Of a DNA stretch of 64,000 bases, positions 44,257 through 52,771 are shown piece after piece. Position numbers and translations under genes: made by a program. Each line of letters opens with the position of its first letter. Position 1 is the stretch's first letter. The notes under the pieces were generated by a model. It saw nothing but the letters and a program-made list of their open reading frames with translations, searched no databases and was not told the DNA's origin. This stretch comes from Flavobacterium phragmitis (lineage in GTDB: Bacteria; Bacteroidota; Bacteroidia; Flavobacteriales; Flavobacteriaceae): the NCBI RefSeq assembly GCF_900112575.1, contig NZ_FOMH01000007.1, forward strand, positions 184,853 to 248,852. The letters run 5' to 3'.

Positions 44257-45288
44257 TTAATGGCGATTATCACATTGAAGGTAAATTTCTTCGTTTGATT
44301 TATCTATAATAGAAATCGCTGGACAACCAAAAGATTCATATAAAAAACCAAAGACAACTTCTGGTTTATTTCTGAAAAGTTTTCCTGTATATTGTTCAAC
44401 AACATCGTCTCCGTTTTCATAATTTAATGGAGTAGGAGAAGTGCCTTCGCTTTGGCTATATAATTTTTCGATTATAATTTCTTTGGTTTTAGAATCGGTA
44501 ACTAAAAGACGTCTGGCATAAATTATTTTATGACTATCCAGATAATCCTGTAAAAAATACTGATAACTGCTTGTCTTATAAGAATAAGTATTCCCAACAG
44601 TGGTGCCCTTTAACGTGTTTTGGTCTTCCTTTTTTAAAGATTTAGACGGATACTCTTTTTGAGCAATTTTTTTCCACGAAATTGGTTTTAGACCTTCTTT
44701 CGAAAATGGATTTTCTTTACCAACATAGACCAAAGCATCCCGATAATATTCGCTAAATCCATTCAGATTTTTTTTGTTGATTTCAAAACCAATCATAAAA
44801 TCGTAATTATGATAGGGCCAGTCTTCTTCTGAAGAATAACCGTTTAACATTGCCACGGTTTTTAAATTTTTGACTAAAAAAGAAGCCAATTTGTTTTTGG
44901 CGTAATCGTAAATAAAAACAGAATCGGTTTCTGTAATGTTGGTTTTAGAAAGAAATCTTTTTCTATAGTTTTTAGAAAAAGCAAAATACTGGGCATCATG
45001 TTTCCCTAATTTTTCAATGTTGGGTAAAGCAAGTGTATCTTTTTCGTCACCAACAGGATAAATATCCGAAAGCGAAACAAAAGCAATATCACTACTGTCT
45101 TTTGGCATAACCGTAAACAAATTGATACTTTCCTTTCGGGGAGTTTCTTCTCCTTCCGATAAAGAATCGGTTTCTACAGTTGCATTTTTTGATAAGTCCT
45201 GCTTTTGTGATTTAGCTGACTCCTTTTTGTTGCAGGCTGATAATAAGATTAAAAAAAAGGCAGATAATAGGAGCGGTTTTATTGTCAT
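44257..45288 (-). CDS. Hypothetical lipoprotein
   Basis: 343 aa. Lipoprotein signal with lipobox LLSAC (Cys19). A charged linker follows, then a large soluble domain with no recognised family. Lies 24 bases from the VOC gene, same strand. Confidence 0.65.
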   Translation of the reverse strand: MTIKPLLLSAFFLILLSACNKKESAKSQKQDLSKNATVETDSLSEGEETPRKESINLFTVMPKDSSDIAFVSLSDIYPVGDEKDTLALPNIEKLGKHDAQYFAFSKNYRKRFLSKTNITETDSVFIYDYAKNKLASFLVKNLKTVAMLNGYSSEEDWPYHNYDFMIGFEINKKNLNGFSEYYRDALVYVGKENPFSKEGLKPISWKKIAQKEYPSKSLKKEDQNTLKGTTVGNTYSYKTSSYQYFLQDYLDSHKIIYARRLLVTDSKTKEIIIEKLYSQSEGTSPTPLNYENGDDVVEQYTGKLFRNKPEVVFGFLYESFGCPAISIIDKSNEEIYLQCDNRH

Positions 45289-45365
45289 TTTACAGTTGTG
45301 GATTTTAATTTACTATTCGTTATGTACGAAAGTACTTTAATTTGTTTAAACTTGAAAGTGAAAAC

Positions 45366-45800
45366 TTAGTCAATTTTTCTGTTCTTCAGCATTTTTCTAA
45401 AAAATAAATAAGCAATGAGACTTATTATTAAATGAGGTACAACTAGCATTGCTAAAAAATTCCAGCCCGATAGGAGTATATCGGAATTAAATTCCTTTAC
45501 TGATAAATCGCCTGCCATAAAGCAAATCAATGTCATAAACGGAATCAGACAAAAAGTGGCTAATGAATAGAATTTATTTCTTCTAATAAGTTCGTAATTG
45601 TTGAGAAAAATGGTAATGGATGAGATAGACAAGAACAAAACAAATCTTAAAGAGAAAAAAAAGGACAAATTAGAAAGTATAACCAGCCAGAAACTTTTAG
45701 TTTCATCTTGTATCTCAAAAAAGCGATACAATAAACCGCCTGAAATTAAAATGCTGAATAGGATAATCAGTAGCCAGGTTTTAATAAAGTAAAATGTCAT
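45366..45800 (-). CDS. Four-helix membrane protein, paralog of the 40281 gene
   Basis: 144 aa with four hydrophobic segments. Blocks FEIQDETKSFWL, FLSISSITIFLN and NKFYSLATFCLIPF match the 40281 gene closely. The two copies lie 4.7 kb apart on the same strand. Confidence 0.65.
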   Translation of the reverse strand: MTFYFIKTWLLIILFSILISGGLLYRFFEIQDETKSFWLVILSNLSFFFSLRFVLFLSISSITIFLNNYELIRRNKFYSLATFCLIPFMTLICFMAGDLSVKEFNSDILLSGWNFLAMLVVPHLIISLIAYLFFRKMLKNRKID

Positions 45801-45852
45801 TGTTTTGCTGTTTTCTCTGTAAATAAATTTAGGTTACTTTTGATTTTTTCCT

Positions 45853-46284
45853 TTATCCCGAATGATCAACATACAAATACCAAAGACCGTTTATTTTTCG
45901 CATAATTCCGGAAAACTGTCCTGAACTATTTTTCCCATTTGGTGCTTCGACACTAAATTTGGCATTAACAAAAGCATCTTTTTTGGAAAGCGGTTCAACA
46001 ACAAAATCGGTCATGGTTAATTTTCCCATTCTTTCTTTTGGCCAATATTTCTTGAAGAAATCGGCAATATTGTTTTTTCCATAAACTACACCGCCACTGT
46101 AAATCATTCGAACAGAATCTACGGGAGCATAAAATTCGAGATAGCCTTCAAGGTCACCATTATTCCAGCAGGTTTGTTGCGCCTTTAAACGATTGAGAAC
46201 CTGTTGCACAACTTTATCCTGACAATTGCCATTAAAAGAAAGCATAAGAAAGAGTCCAAGAAATAGAAATTTTAAGTAACGCAT
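45853..46284 (-). CDS. Exported NTF2-like/SnoaL-type protein
   Basis: 143 aa. Signal peptide about 1-21. The mature part QTCWNNGDLEGYLEFYAPVDSVRMIYSGGVVYGKNNI and C-terminal GLWYLYVDHS match the DUF4440/NTF2-like cone fold. Catalytic role not predictable. Confidence 0.85.
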   Translation of the reverse strand: MRYLKFLFLGLFLMLSFNGNCQDKVVQQVLNRLKAQQTCWNNGDLEGYLEFYAPVDSVRMIYSGGVVYGKNNIADFFKKYWPKERMGKLTMTDFVVEPLSKKDAFVNAKFSVEAPNGKNSSGQFSGIMRKINGLWYLYVDHSG

Positions 46285-46441
46285 GATTTTATTTAATTAG
46301 TTAAGTTCAAATAGATAAAATTATAAAAGCAAATAAGAAAAAAGAACCGAAAAACGTTATCAATATATCGCCATAAGCTTATGTTCCGTAGGAAAATCTC
46401 ATCGATAGAACTCTAATTCCGATTTTTCTATGCTCTTTCGC

Positions 46442-47032
46442 TCAGTTGTTTTTTATTTCAATAACGTTTCCAGTGTTTTTATCGAATGTAATTGTTTTGT
46501 TTGGGCCTCCATAAAATAGAGTAAGCGTAATGGTATGATTGGTTTCATTTTTAAAAATGATGTCTTTCGCAGTTCTTATTTTTATATCCAAATTATCATT
46601 CATAATCTGTGAATCGTCACACTTGATAATTCTTTTTTCGAACAAACCTTTTTTCTCAATTATTTCGAGCCACGGATAAACCATTGGGCCATATCCTACA
46701 ATCTGAGCTCTGTAATTTTCATTAAGATCTTTATTGATATATAAACCTAACGGAGTGGTTGAATTTACTAGTGCATAAAAAGGAAGCATCATAGCAATAA
46801 TGCTCAATGCGAATGTTAGTACTAAAGCGACTAAAAGAAGCTTAGCTAAAAGCTTTTTCCAAAAAACAATGATTACAACAAAACTGGAAAAAAGCCAAAG
46901 CCAGAACAAAATCGCATCACTGTAATAACCCCGAAGACTTATTGCTTTAAAATAATATAAGGCACAGTCCAATATGGAAATTACGCTTAGAATAAGATAA
47001 AATCGCAGTATTATTTTTTTATTTAAGCTCAT
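46442..47032 (-). CDS. Membrane protein, hypothetical
   Basis: 196 aa. Three to four hydrophobic segments in the first 95 residues, then a soluble C-terminal part with a repeated ITLTLFYGG..KTITFDK ending. Overlaps the next upstream gene by 14 bases and is the last of a three-gene operon with the 47019 and 47472 genes. Confidence 0.6.
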   Translation of the reverse strand: MSLNKKIILRFYLILSVISILDCALYYFKAISLRGYYSDAILFWLWLFSSFVVIIVFWKKLLAKLLLVALVLTFALSIIAMMLPFYALVNSTTPLGLYINKDLNENYRAQIVGYGPMVYPWLEIIEKKGLFEKRIIKCDDSQIMNDNLDIKIRTAKDIIFKNETNHTITLTLFYGGPNKTITFDKNTGNVIEIKNN

Positions 47033-47471
47033 ACTTTTTCGAAATAAATTTTAAACCAAAAACGGCAACAATAGATAAAACTACAATTGGCAGAAAAGAA
47101 AGTGAAAGTGTATAATGTAGTTCTTCATTAAAAAGATAAGTGCTCCAGGAAGATTCTCTATCTACAAAAATGGTGTAGTTCCAGAAAAACCAAATTGAAA
47201 TTAAACATAATAACTGAATTATGATTCTTATCGGTTTGTTTTTGATAAAATAGAATAATAAAAAAACAATCGTGAGGATAATGGTGGTAAACACAGACAT
47301 TAAATAAGCATCATCAAAAAAACTACTGTCGGGATTTCCGCTGGACACTCTTTCAGACAGACTTCCCATTGCCCAGTAAATTTCGATGAAAGTGGTCAGA
47401 AAAATCAATAAAGGAATCGCAAGGGATCTTTTAAGAAATTGAATGGTTTTATTTAATAATGTTTGTTCCAT
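47019..47471 (-). CDS. Membrane protein, hypothetical
   Basis: 150 aa with about four hydrophobic segments. No family recognised. Starts directly after the stop of the lipoprotein gene (no gap) and overlaps the 46442 gene by 14 bases. Confidence 0.6.
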   Translation of the reverse strand: MEQTLLNKTIQFLKRSLAIPLLIFLTTFIEIYWAMGSLSERVSSGNPDSSFFDDAYLMSVFTTIILTIVFLLFYFIKNKPIRIIIQLLCLISIWFFWNYTIFVDRESSWSTYLFNEELHYTLSLSFLPIVVLSIVAVFGLKFISKKYELK

Positions 47472-48416
47472 TTATTTGCAATTGGTAATAATCTGTTCTT
47501 TTGATGGATTTGATTTATTGCCTTGAAGCTCTATCTCCACAATTTTATTTTCTTTAAGAAAACGACTGAACGGGCAGTAATTTTCGAAGCTTTTGTTCTG
47601 AAAAAAATACAGCAGTTTAATTAATTTTAAATTTGGAAGGATAATATTTCCATTGATAGTATTATTTTCATTTAAAGCGAAAAAGCCATTTATGGTTTCC
47701 AGTTTTTCTAAAGATATCGAGGTTAATGAATCAGAATATTCGACGCTGAAATTTTCATGTACAGTTTGCAGGTTTTTAAAACAATTTAATGTTTTGATAT
47801 CGCTGTTCATAATCATAACCGTTTGAATTTCTTTAATCTGATTAAATCCATTCAGCGTTTGAAGCCCTGAATTTCCTATGATGAATATTTTTTTTGTTTT
47901 AACGAGATTATTAAAACCTGAGATTTCTATCAAAGGATTTTCGGTGTATTTGCCACTGTTGTTTCCAAAAGTAATATCGCCGTTCACTGTAGTTAATTTA
48001 TCAAAACCGTTAATCTGTTTTAATTCACATCCTGAAATAGTAAAATGCCCGTTTACTTGTTCAAGGTTTGTTAATCCTTTTACTGACTCCAGATTTTTGA
48101 GTTTGAGTACCAATAGTTCTCCGTTGATTTTTTGGATACTTGAAAGTGCATTCAAATTTTGAATTTCCTTCGATAAATCTGAAGATAAAGTATCGCCAAT
48201 GACTAGATTTCCATTGATATAAGTGTATTTGTTTTGTCCAAAGTCATCAATCTCTTTCTGAGTCTTTAAATTAATGTTTCCTTTGAAAACTTTATCGGTT
48301 TTTGCAATTTCTAAATTCATAGTCTGGATTTTCTCATTTGAAGCTCCTGATTTTTGACAGGAAATAGTAAATGAGTTTAGAATCGTGAGAAGTACTATTG
48401 GAATAAATTGTTTCAT
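47472..48416 (-). CDS. Lipoprotein with receptor-L/LRR-like repeats
   Basis: 314 aa. Lipoprotein signal with lipobox TISC (Cys20). From about residue 60 to 280 it has beta-helix-like repeats of the form ING.L.I....L..L..L..I, as in receptor L domain or LRR-like solenoids. Likely displayed on the outer membrane or periplasmic face. First gene of a three-gene operon with two membrane proteins. Confidence 0.75.
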   Translation of the reverse strand: MKQFIPIVLLTILNSFTISCQKSGASNEKIQTMNLEIAKTDKVFKGNINLKTQKEIDDFGQNKYTYINGNLVIGDTLSSDLSKEIQNLNALSSIQKINGELLVLKLKNLESVKGLTNLEQVNGHFTISGCELKQINGFDKLTTVNGDITFGNNSGKYTENPLIEISGFNNLVKTKKIFIIGNSGLQTLNGFNQIKEIQTVMIMNSDIKTLNCFKNLQTVHENFSVEYSDSLTSISLEKLETINGFFALNENNTINGNIILPNLKLIKLLYFFQNKSFENYCPFSRFLKENKIVEIELQGNKSNPSKEQIITNCK

Positions 48417-48442
48417 TTTATGTGTTTACTGCATTTTACAAA

Positions 48443-49042
48443 CTATTTATCCGTTTTTTCATTCTCAATATAATTTTTGACTATTTCTAAAAACTCGTCT
48501 TTGGTTAAATAACGTTTAAGAAATTCTTCGAGAGTTCCTTCGTTTTCAATTTCACTGAAAAAGACTTCATGATCAGTCGAATACACTATAGGATTTTCAG
48601 GATTTGGATCTGTTAGGCAGATAAAAAACTGATCCGGATATCCATAGGAATAACAAATACAGATAAAATCTAAATCTTCACCTTTGACTACTTCTCTAAC
48701 TTCAGCTTCCTCTATTAATCCGTCAAACTCTTCAAAATCTTTTGTGCCTTCTTTAAAAGGGGTGAAAAGAAAATTTCTGTAAAAATCCTGTCCGTATGGA
48801 AGTTCGTGATCAGAGAAAAAATGATCTAGTAAACGGTCGTAAAAATCTTTTTTATTGTCTTGGTACAATTCACGGTTATTGGCATAAAATTCATCAACTC
48901 CGTATAATTCATCTTCAAAGTAATCGGTATATAATGGGTGACTGAATTCGATTGACTGTAAATCTTCCTGTAATGAATTTCCTTTTACTTTGTCGATGTT
49001 TCCGCCCAGTTGTTGGATTCGATCTAATATTTCTTTTTTCAT
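48443..49042 (-). CDS. SMI1/KNR4-like protein (immunity-type)
   Basis: 199 aa, strongly acidic, no signal peptide. C-terminal YSTDHEVFFSEIENEGTLEEFLKRYLTKDEF fits the SMI1/KNR4 superfamily end; the N-terminus is less typical. Possible immunity protein; no cognate toxin nearby. Confidence 0.6.
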   Translation of the reverse strand: MKKEILDRIQQLGGNIDKVKGNSLQEDLQSIEFSHPLYTDYFEDELYGVDEFYANNRELYQDNKKDFYDRLLDHFFSDHELPYGQDFYRNFLFTPFKEGTKDFEEFDGLIEEAEVREVVKGEDLDFICICYSYGYPDQFFICLTDPNPENPIVYSTDHEVFFSEIENEGTLEEFLKRYLTKDEFLEIVKNYIENEKTDK

Positions 49043-49171
49043 AAATAACGAATTTGTGATTTAAATTTCTCAAGTAATCGATAGCTTGTACAAAAGTAGC
49101 AAACCTTTATTAAAGAAATATCTTTCATTTATTAGAAAAAAAAAGAATAGACCGCATGTTGTTAAAAAACT

Positions 49172-49609
49172 TTATGAAAGTGCCAACCTAATTTTTTTAA
49201 TATCATTTTGAAATACATTCAACTCTTTTAGCAATATCACTCTGTTTGTATTTATTTCTTTAATAATCAGGTCATGATATGTTTTTTTAAATAGAAAAAA
49301 TATAGGGCGATCTTTTAGAGGTAGATATTTTTCTTGTATTGAAAAACTATAAATTGTCAATGGATATTCAGTTTTACCAATACTTATTTTATCAGATTCA
49401 ATAATACATTTATTGTTTCTATAACTTGATATGATTAAAAGCGGTAAAAGTATAAAACCAAATAAACTAAAAGCTCCAAGAGAAATTGTAGAGTTTTCAT
49501 TAAATAACACACCATAAACAAGATTGTGCAAAGAGCCAATTGTAATAGGGATTGCTAATATTGTATAAAAAATTATCACGGTTTTTGATAAGCAAATAGT
49601 TAGTTTCAT
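49172..49609 (-). CDS. Membrane protein, PH-like, hypothetical
   Basis: 145 aa with membrane segments at about 10-30 and 40-60 and a soluble C-terminal part with IESDKISIGKTEYPLTIYSFSIQ. Overlaps the preceding gene by four bases. Confidence 0.6.
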   Translation of the reverse strand: MKLTICLSKTVIIFYTILAIPITIGSLHNLVYGVLFNENSTISLGAFSLFGFILLPLLIISSYRNNKCIIESDKISIGKTEYPLTIYSFSIQEKYLPLKDRPIFFLFKKTYHDLIIKEINTNRVILLKELNVFQNDIKKIRLALS

Positions 49610-50058
49610 ATTGATTGTTGTTTAATGGCTTTTTTTAATTCTTCTGAAATGTAAAAAGGAGGAAGGTCATTTATATTACGCATAAATCCTCGATTTTTTT
49701 CAGTCAAACCCAGAATATCAATTCTTTTAAGTTTTTGGTTGCTTTCATATTTTACAGCAATTGTGTAGCACCATCCCCATTTTTTTCGATATTCTGGAAT
49801 TAAATATTTTATAGTAGATAAATCAATAGATTTTTCACTGCCAAAAGTTTTTTTGTAAAAGAGTTTATCCCCTTTAATATAAGCTTTAATGGGGTATATA
49901 AGTACAAATGCAATAGAGGCAATCATAAAGAACCCAATAAAAACAAATCGGGCTTCTTGAGCATTAATAAAAAAGATGCCTATACTTAATAGTAAAAAAG
50001 GAAGGATTTTGTAAATGAAAAGGGCCTTTTGTCCTTTTCCCTGAAGTAAATCTATCAT
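49606..50058 (-). CDS. Membrane protein, PH-like, hypothetical
   Basis: 150 aa. Two membrane segments (about 13-30, 34-52), then a PH-like strand pattern (YIKGDKLFYKKTFGSEKSIDLSTIKYLIPEY). First gene of a coupled pair with 49172 (ATGA overlap). Together they look like a two-component small membrane complex. Function unknown. Confidence 0.6.
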   Translation of the reverse strand: MIDLLQGKGQKALFIYKILPFLLLSIGIFFINAQEARFVFIGFFMIASIAFVLIYPIKAYIKGDKLFYKKTFGSEKSIDLSTIKYLIPEYRKKWGWCYTIAVKYESNQKLKRIDILGLTEKNRGFMRNINDLPPFYISEELKKAIKQQSI

Positions 50059-50378
50059 GTTATTTTGGTTTTATAGTTTATTTTGGAGACCAGAGCTTTT
50101 GCAAAGAATGACCAAAGCCAATATTGCTGTGTTTTCTATAAATCATAGATGCTAAATAATTTCTCACAATCCTTAATTATCCATTTGGACTTTTTTGAAA
50201 CATATGATATAATCCGTTAAGAAAATAATTCAAAAATATTATTGTTTTAAATATGGAATGATACTGTAGAAGACATAATTATACCAAAATAAGTTTTTAA
50301 ATTAACAATTGTCAATACTTAACTTTTTGATAATATGTTAGGTAATTTAAATTTTTACTTTTAATTAAAATTTAAATT
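50059..50378. other. Gene-free 320-bp stretch
   Basis: AT-rich, no open frame of note. The last 40 bases contain AATTTAAATTTTT and its complement AAAATTTAAATT (about 50345-50377), a hairpin just before the small ORF at 50379, perhaps a leader structure. Confidence 0.5.
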
Positions 50379-50555
50379 ATGGAAATTAATTGGGTTGTAA
50401 TAGCAGTAGTGATTTTGTTGGTTGTTCTTGTAATTGTTTTAACCATTAGAAAAAATCTAAAAGAGAAAAAGAAATTGGAAAATTTGCTGAATAACGATTT
50501 CAAAAAAGCTGAAAAAGTCGATATTGATGCAGATGATGCTGCGAATGAGAAATAA
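50379..50555 (+). CDS. Small single-span membrane protein
   Basis: 58 aa. Residues 5-23 form one membrane segment (WVVIAVVILLVVLVIVLTI), then a basic stretch RKNLKEKKKLENLLNNDFKK and an acidic tail. The frame begins at ATG 50379 and ends at TAA 50553-50555. Similar small proteins with the LLNNDFKK block occur in Flavobacteria as I recall. It is followed by a long inverted repeat that could act as its terminator. Confidence 0.75.
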   Translation: MEINWVVIAVVILLVVLVIVLTIRKNLKEKKKLENLLNNDFKKAEKVDIDADDAANEK

Positions 50556-50562
50556 CGATAGA

Positions 50563-50666
50563 TTTGTCATTTCGAGGAACGAGAAATCACACTAGAAATT
50601 CTACAAAGTATATCGCCAATCTTTGTCGAATCCCGAGTGTGATTTCTCGTTCCTCGAAATGACAAA
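50563..50666. repeat. Perfect 31-bp inverted repeat
   Basis: Left arm 50563-50593, beginning TTTGTCATTTCGAGGAACGA, and right arm 50636-50666, its exact complement, enclose 42 bases. A very stable cruciform or RNA hairpin. The motif TCATTTCGAGGAACGAG looks like a dispersed repeat of Flavobacterium genomes. Confidence 0.9.
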
Positions 50667-50682
50667 ATTGCGAAACCATAGT

Positions 50683-50720
50683 AAAAAAACAACCCTTGTA
50701 AAACAGAATTTACAAGGGTT
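50683..50720 (-). terminator. Terminator of tRNA-Ala
   Basis: AACCCTTGTAAA/TTTACAAGGGTT stem. On the minus strand it is followed by GTTTTTTT, 10 bases beyond the tRNA 3' end. Confidence 0.85.
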
Positions 50721-50730
50721 TTAATTTTTG

Positions 50731-50804
50731 TGGAGAATACCGGATTCGAACCGGTCGCCTCTACGCTGCCAGCGTAGCGCTCTAGCCAAATGAGCTAATC
50801 CCCC
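50731..50804 (-). tRNA. tRNA-Ala (anticodon GGC)
   Basis: 74 nt, folds into a full cloverleaf: acceptor GGGGGAT/ATTCTCC, D arm TAGCTCA..., anticodon stem CTACG/CGTAG with loop CTGGCAG giving GGC, and T arm CCGGTTCGAATCCGG. Discriminator A. The CCA end is not encoded. Confidence 0.97.
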
Positions 50805-50908
50805 AAAGCGGTAACAAATAAAGTCAAATAATTTTCAAAAAACAAATTTAGAAATCAATCAGACAAAATATTTTTCAAAAGCGTAACTTTACGTTTAAAT
50901 CTATTTTT

Positions 50909-51673
50909 ATGAGTGCAGAAAATCTAAATGGAGGTTTAGAAACTTCTTTTCAAAATACAATTGCAACAGTACAATTTGGTCATCCGGCCAGTAATTCTTT
51001 TCCGAGAGCTTTATTAAACCAACTTACAACTGAAATTAATTCGCTGAGCAGAGATGAAAATGTTTCAGTTATTATTTTAAAAAGTGAAGGAAACAGGGCA
51101 TTTTGTTCTGGAGCTTCTTTTGATGAACTTTTGCAGGTTGAAAATGAGGAACAAGGAACAGAATTTTTCTCAGGTTTTGCTCATTTGTTAAATGCCATGC
51201 GTAATTGCAATAAATTAATCATTGGTCGTGTTCAGGGAAAAGCCGTTGGTGGCGGAGTCGGAATTATATCAGCCTGTGATTATGTTTTTGCAACTCCTGA
51301 AAGTGCTATAAAATTGTCTGAACTGGCAATCGGAATCGGACCTTTTGTTATTGAACCTGCTGTTTCCCGTAAAATTGGAAAAACGGCGATGACTCAAATG
51401 ACTTTGGCACCGCACGAATGGAAATCTGCCGAATGGGCTTTTGAAAAAGGACTTTATTCCGCTTTAAGTGATTCGACGAATTTGGATCAAGAAGTTGAAA
51501 TTTTCGCTCAAAAGCTAAGTTCTTATAATCCCGAAGCTTTATTTGAAATGAAAAAGATTATTTGGGAAGGAACAGAACAATGGGAATCGCTTCTTTTTGA
51601 ACGTGCTACAATTACAGGCAAATTGGTTTTATCTGATTTTAGCAGAAATGCTTTACTGCAGTTTAAAAAATAG
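50909..51673 (+). CDS. Enoyl-CoA hydratase/isomerase family protein
   Basis: 254 aa crotonase-fold protein. Oxyanion-hole segments NRAFCSGASFDEL and GRVQGKAVGGGVGI are present. The usual catalytic Glu positions are partly conserved (SELAIGIGPFVIEPA), so hydratase or isomerase activity is plausible. Substrate not determinable. Confidence 0.9.
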   Translation: MSAENLNGGLETSFQNTIATVQFGHPASNSFPRALLNQLTTEINSLSRDENVSVIILKSEGNRAFCSGASFDELLQVENEEQGTEFFSGFAHLLNAMRNCNKLIIGRVQGKAVGGGVGIISACDYVFATPESAIKLSELAIGIGPFVIEPAVSRKIGKTAMTQMTLAPHEWKSAEWAFEKGLYSALSDSTNLDQEVEIFAQKLSSYNPEALFEMKKIIWEGTEQWESLLFERATITGKLVLSDFSRNALLQFKK

Positions 51674-51745
51674 CTATGATATAAGTCATTTATTTTGGGG
51701 ATATAACTATATAATTTTGACAAGGAGTTGCTAACTAAAAAAAAT

Positions 51746-51886
51746 AAACACATAGAAACATAGATTTAGTTTGTGAATAAAAGAAATTAGAAAGAAACTA
51801 GTTTCTCACACATAGAATAGCTATGCGAATTTATGAAAGTGAAACGCCTTTTTTTAATTTCCAACTAGCTATGTTTCTATGTGTTT
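51746..51886. repeat. MITE-like element, copy 1
   Basis: 141 bp bounded by 18-bp perfect inverted repeats AAACACATAGAAACATAG (51746-51763) and its complement (51869-51886). Interior contains AAACTAGTTTCT and AAAGTGAAACGCCTTTTT. Copy 2 at 59396-59539 is the same element in the opposite orientation. No coding capacity. Confidence 0.9.
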
Positions 51887-51997
51887 AAATATAGCGGTAA
51901 AGTTTCTATGAACTGGTTAGACTTCGAAGAAGAGTTAGATAGAATAATCCAATTAATTCTTTTAATCTGTGGCTATAAAAAATAAATATAATTTAAA

Positions 51998-52174
51998 ATG
52001 AAACTTATTTCCTTATTCCAAAAAGTCGACATTGCAGAGAAAATTAAAGAGGCTCCGGACAGTGGTTATCAAATTGGCGTTGTCATTGGATCTTTCATTC
52101 CGTTTCTGGTTTTGGGTGGACTTGCTTTGTGGATGTATCTTAGGGCTAAAAAAAGAGCTAAAAACGGCAATTAA
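51998..52174 (+). CDS. Small membrane protein
   Basis: 58 aa. Starts MKLISLFQKVDIAEKIKEAP; one membrane segment at about 27-49 (GVVIGSFIPFLVLGGLALWMY), then a basic tail. Ends at TAA 52172-52174. It lies upstream of queD on the same strand, but a queD -7 element begins just after its stop. Function unknown. Confidence 0.65.
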   Translation: MKLISLFQKVDIAEKIKEAPDSGYQIGVVIGSFIPFLVLGGLALWMYLRAKKRAKNGN

Positions 52175-52178
52175 TTTG

Positions 52179-52186
52179 TAAATTTG
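52179..52186 (+). promoter_or_regulatory. Candidate -7 element for queD
   Basis: TAAATTTG, a TAnnTTTG match, 21 bases before the queD ATG. Confidence 0.55.
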
Positions 52187-52207
52187 CAAGCTTAAAATTA
52201 AAAATCG

Positions 52208-52660
52208 ATGAGTAATATCAGAATTACAAAACAATTTAGTTTCGAAACCGGTCACGCTTTGTACGGTTATGACGGAAAATGCAAGAACGTTCACGGACAC
52301 AGTTATAAATTATCGGTAACGGTTATTGGTTCGCCAATTACGGATCGATCGAATGTAAAGTTCGGAATGGTGATTGATTTTTCGGATCTAAAGAAAATTG
52401 TAAAAGAAGAAATCGTCGATCAGTTTGACCATGCTACCGTTTTTAACCAAACGACTCCGCATATCGAATTGGCTAATGAATTAAAAAACCGTGGGCACCA
52501 CGTAATTTTGGTTGATTACCAGCCAACAAGTGAAAATATGGTAGTTGATTTTGCAGAAAGAATTAAAAATCGCCTTCCTGCCGGAATTACTCTTTTCTCA
52601 TTAAAACTTCAGGAAACAGAATCTTCGTTTGCAGAATGGTACGCAAGTGATAATTTGTAA
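52208..52660 (+). CDS. queD: 6-pyruvoyl-tetrahydropterin synthase / QueD family
   Basis: 150 aa. Zinc-binding His in FETGHALYGY and NVHGHSYKL; the catalytic motif DQFDHATVFN and C-terminal LQETESSFAEWY complete the family pattern. QueD makes 6-carboxy-tetrahydropterin for queuosine; the pterin synthase relatives make tetrahydrobiopterin. Sequence alone does not separate the two, and no other queuosine gene is here. Confidence 0.92.
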   Translation: MSNIRITKQFSFETGHALYGYDGKCKNVHGHSYKLSVTVIGSPITDRSNVKFGMVIDFSDLKKIVKEEIVDQFDHATVFNQTTPHIELANELKNRGHHVILVDYQPTSENMVVDFAERIKNRLPAGITLFSLKLQETESSFAEWYASDNL

Positions 52661-52771
52661 AAAAAAGTTAGAGGTTAAATGTTAAAAGTTAGACGGCAAA
52701 GTTGAAATTGATATTATATAACCTCTAAACCTAACACATAACCCTTAACACATAACTCCCAACTTTCATCA

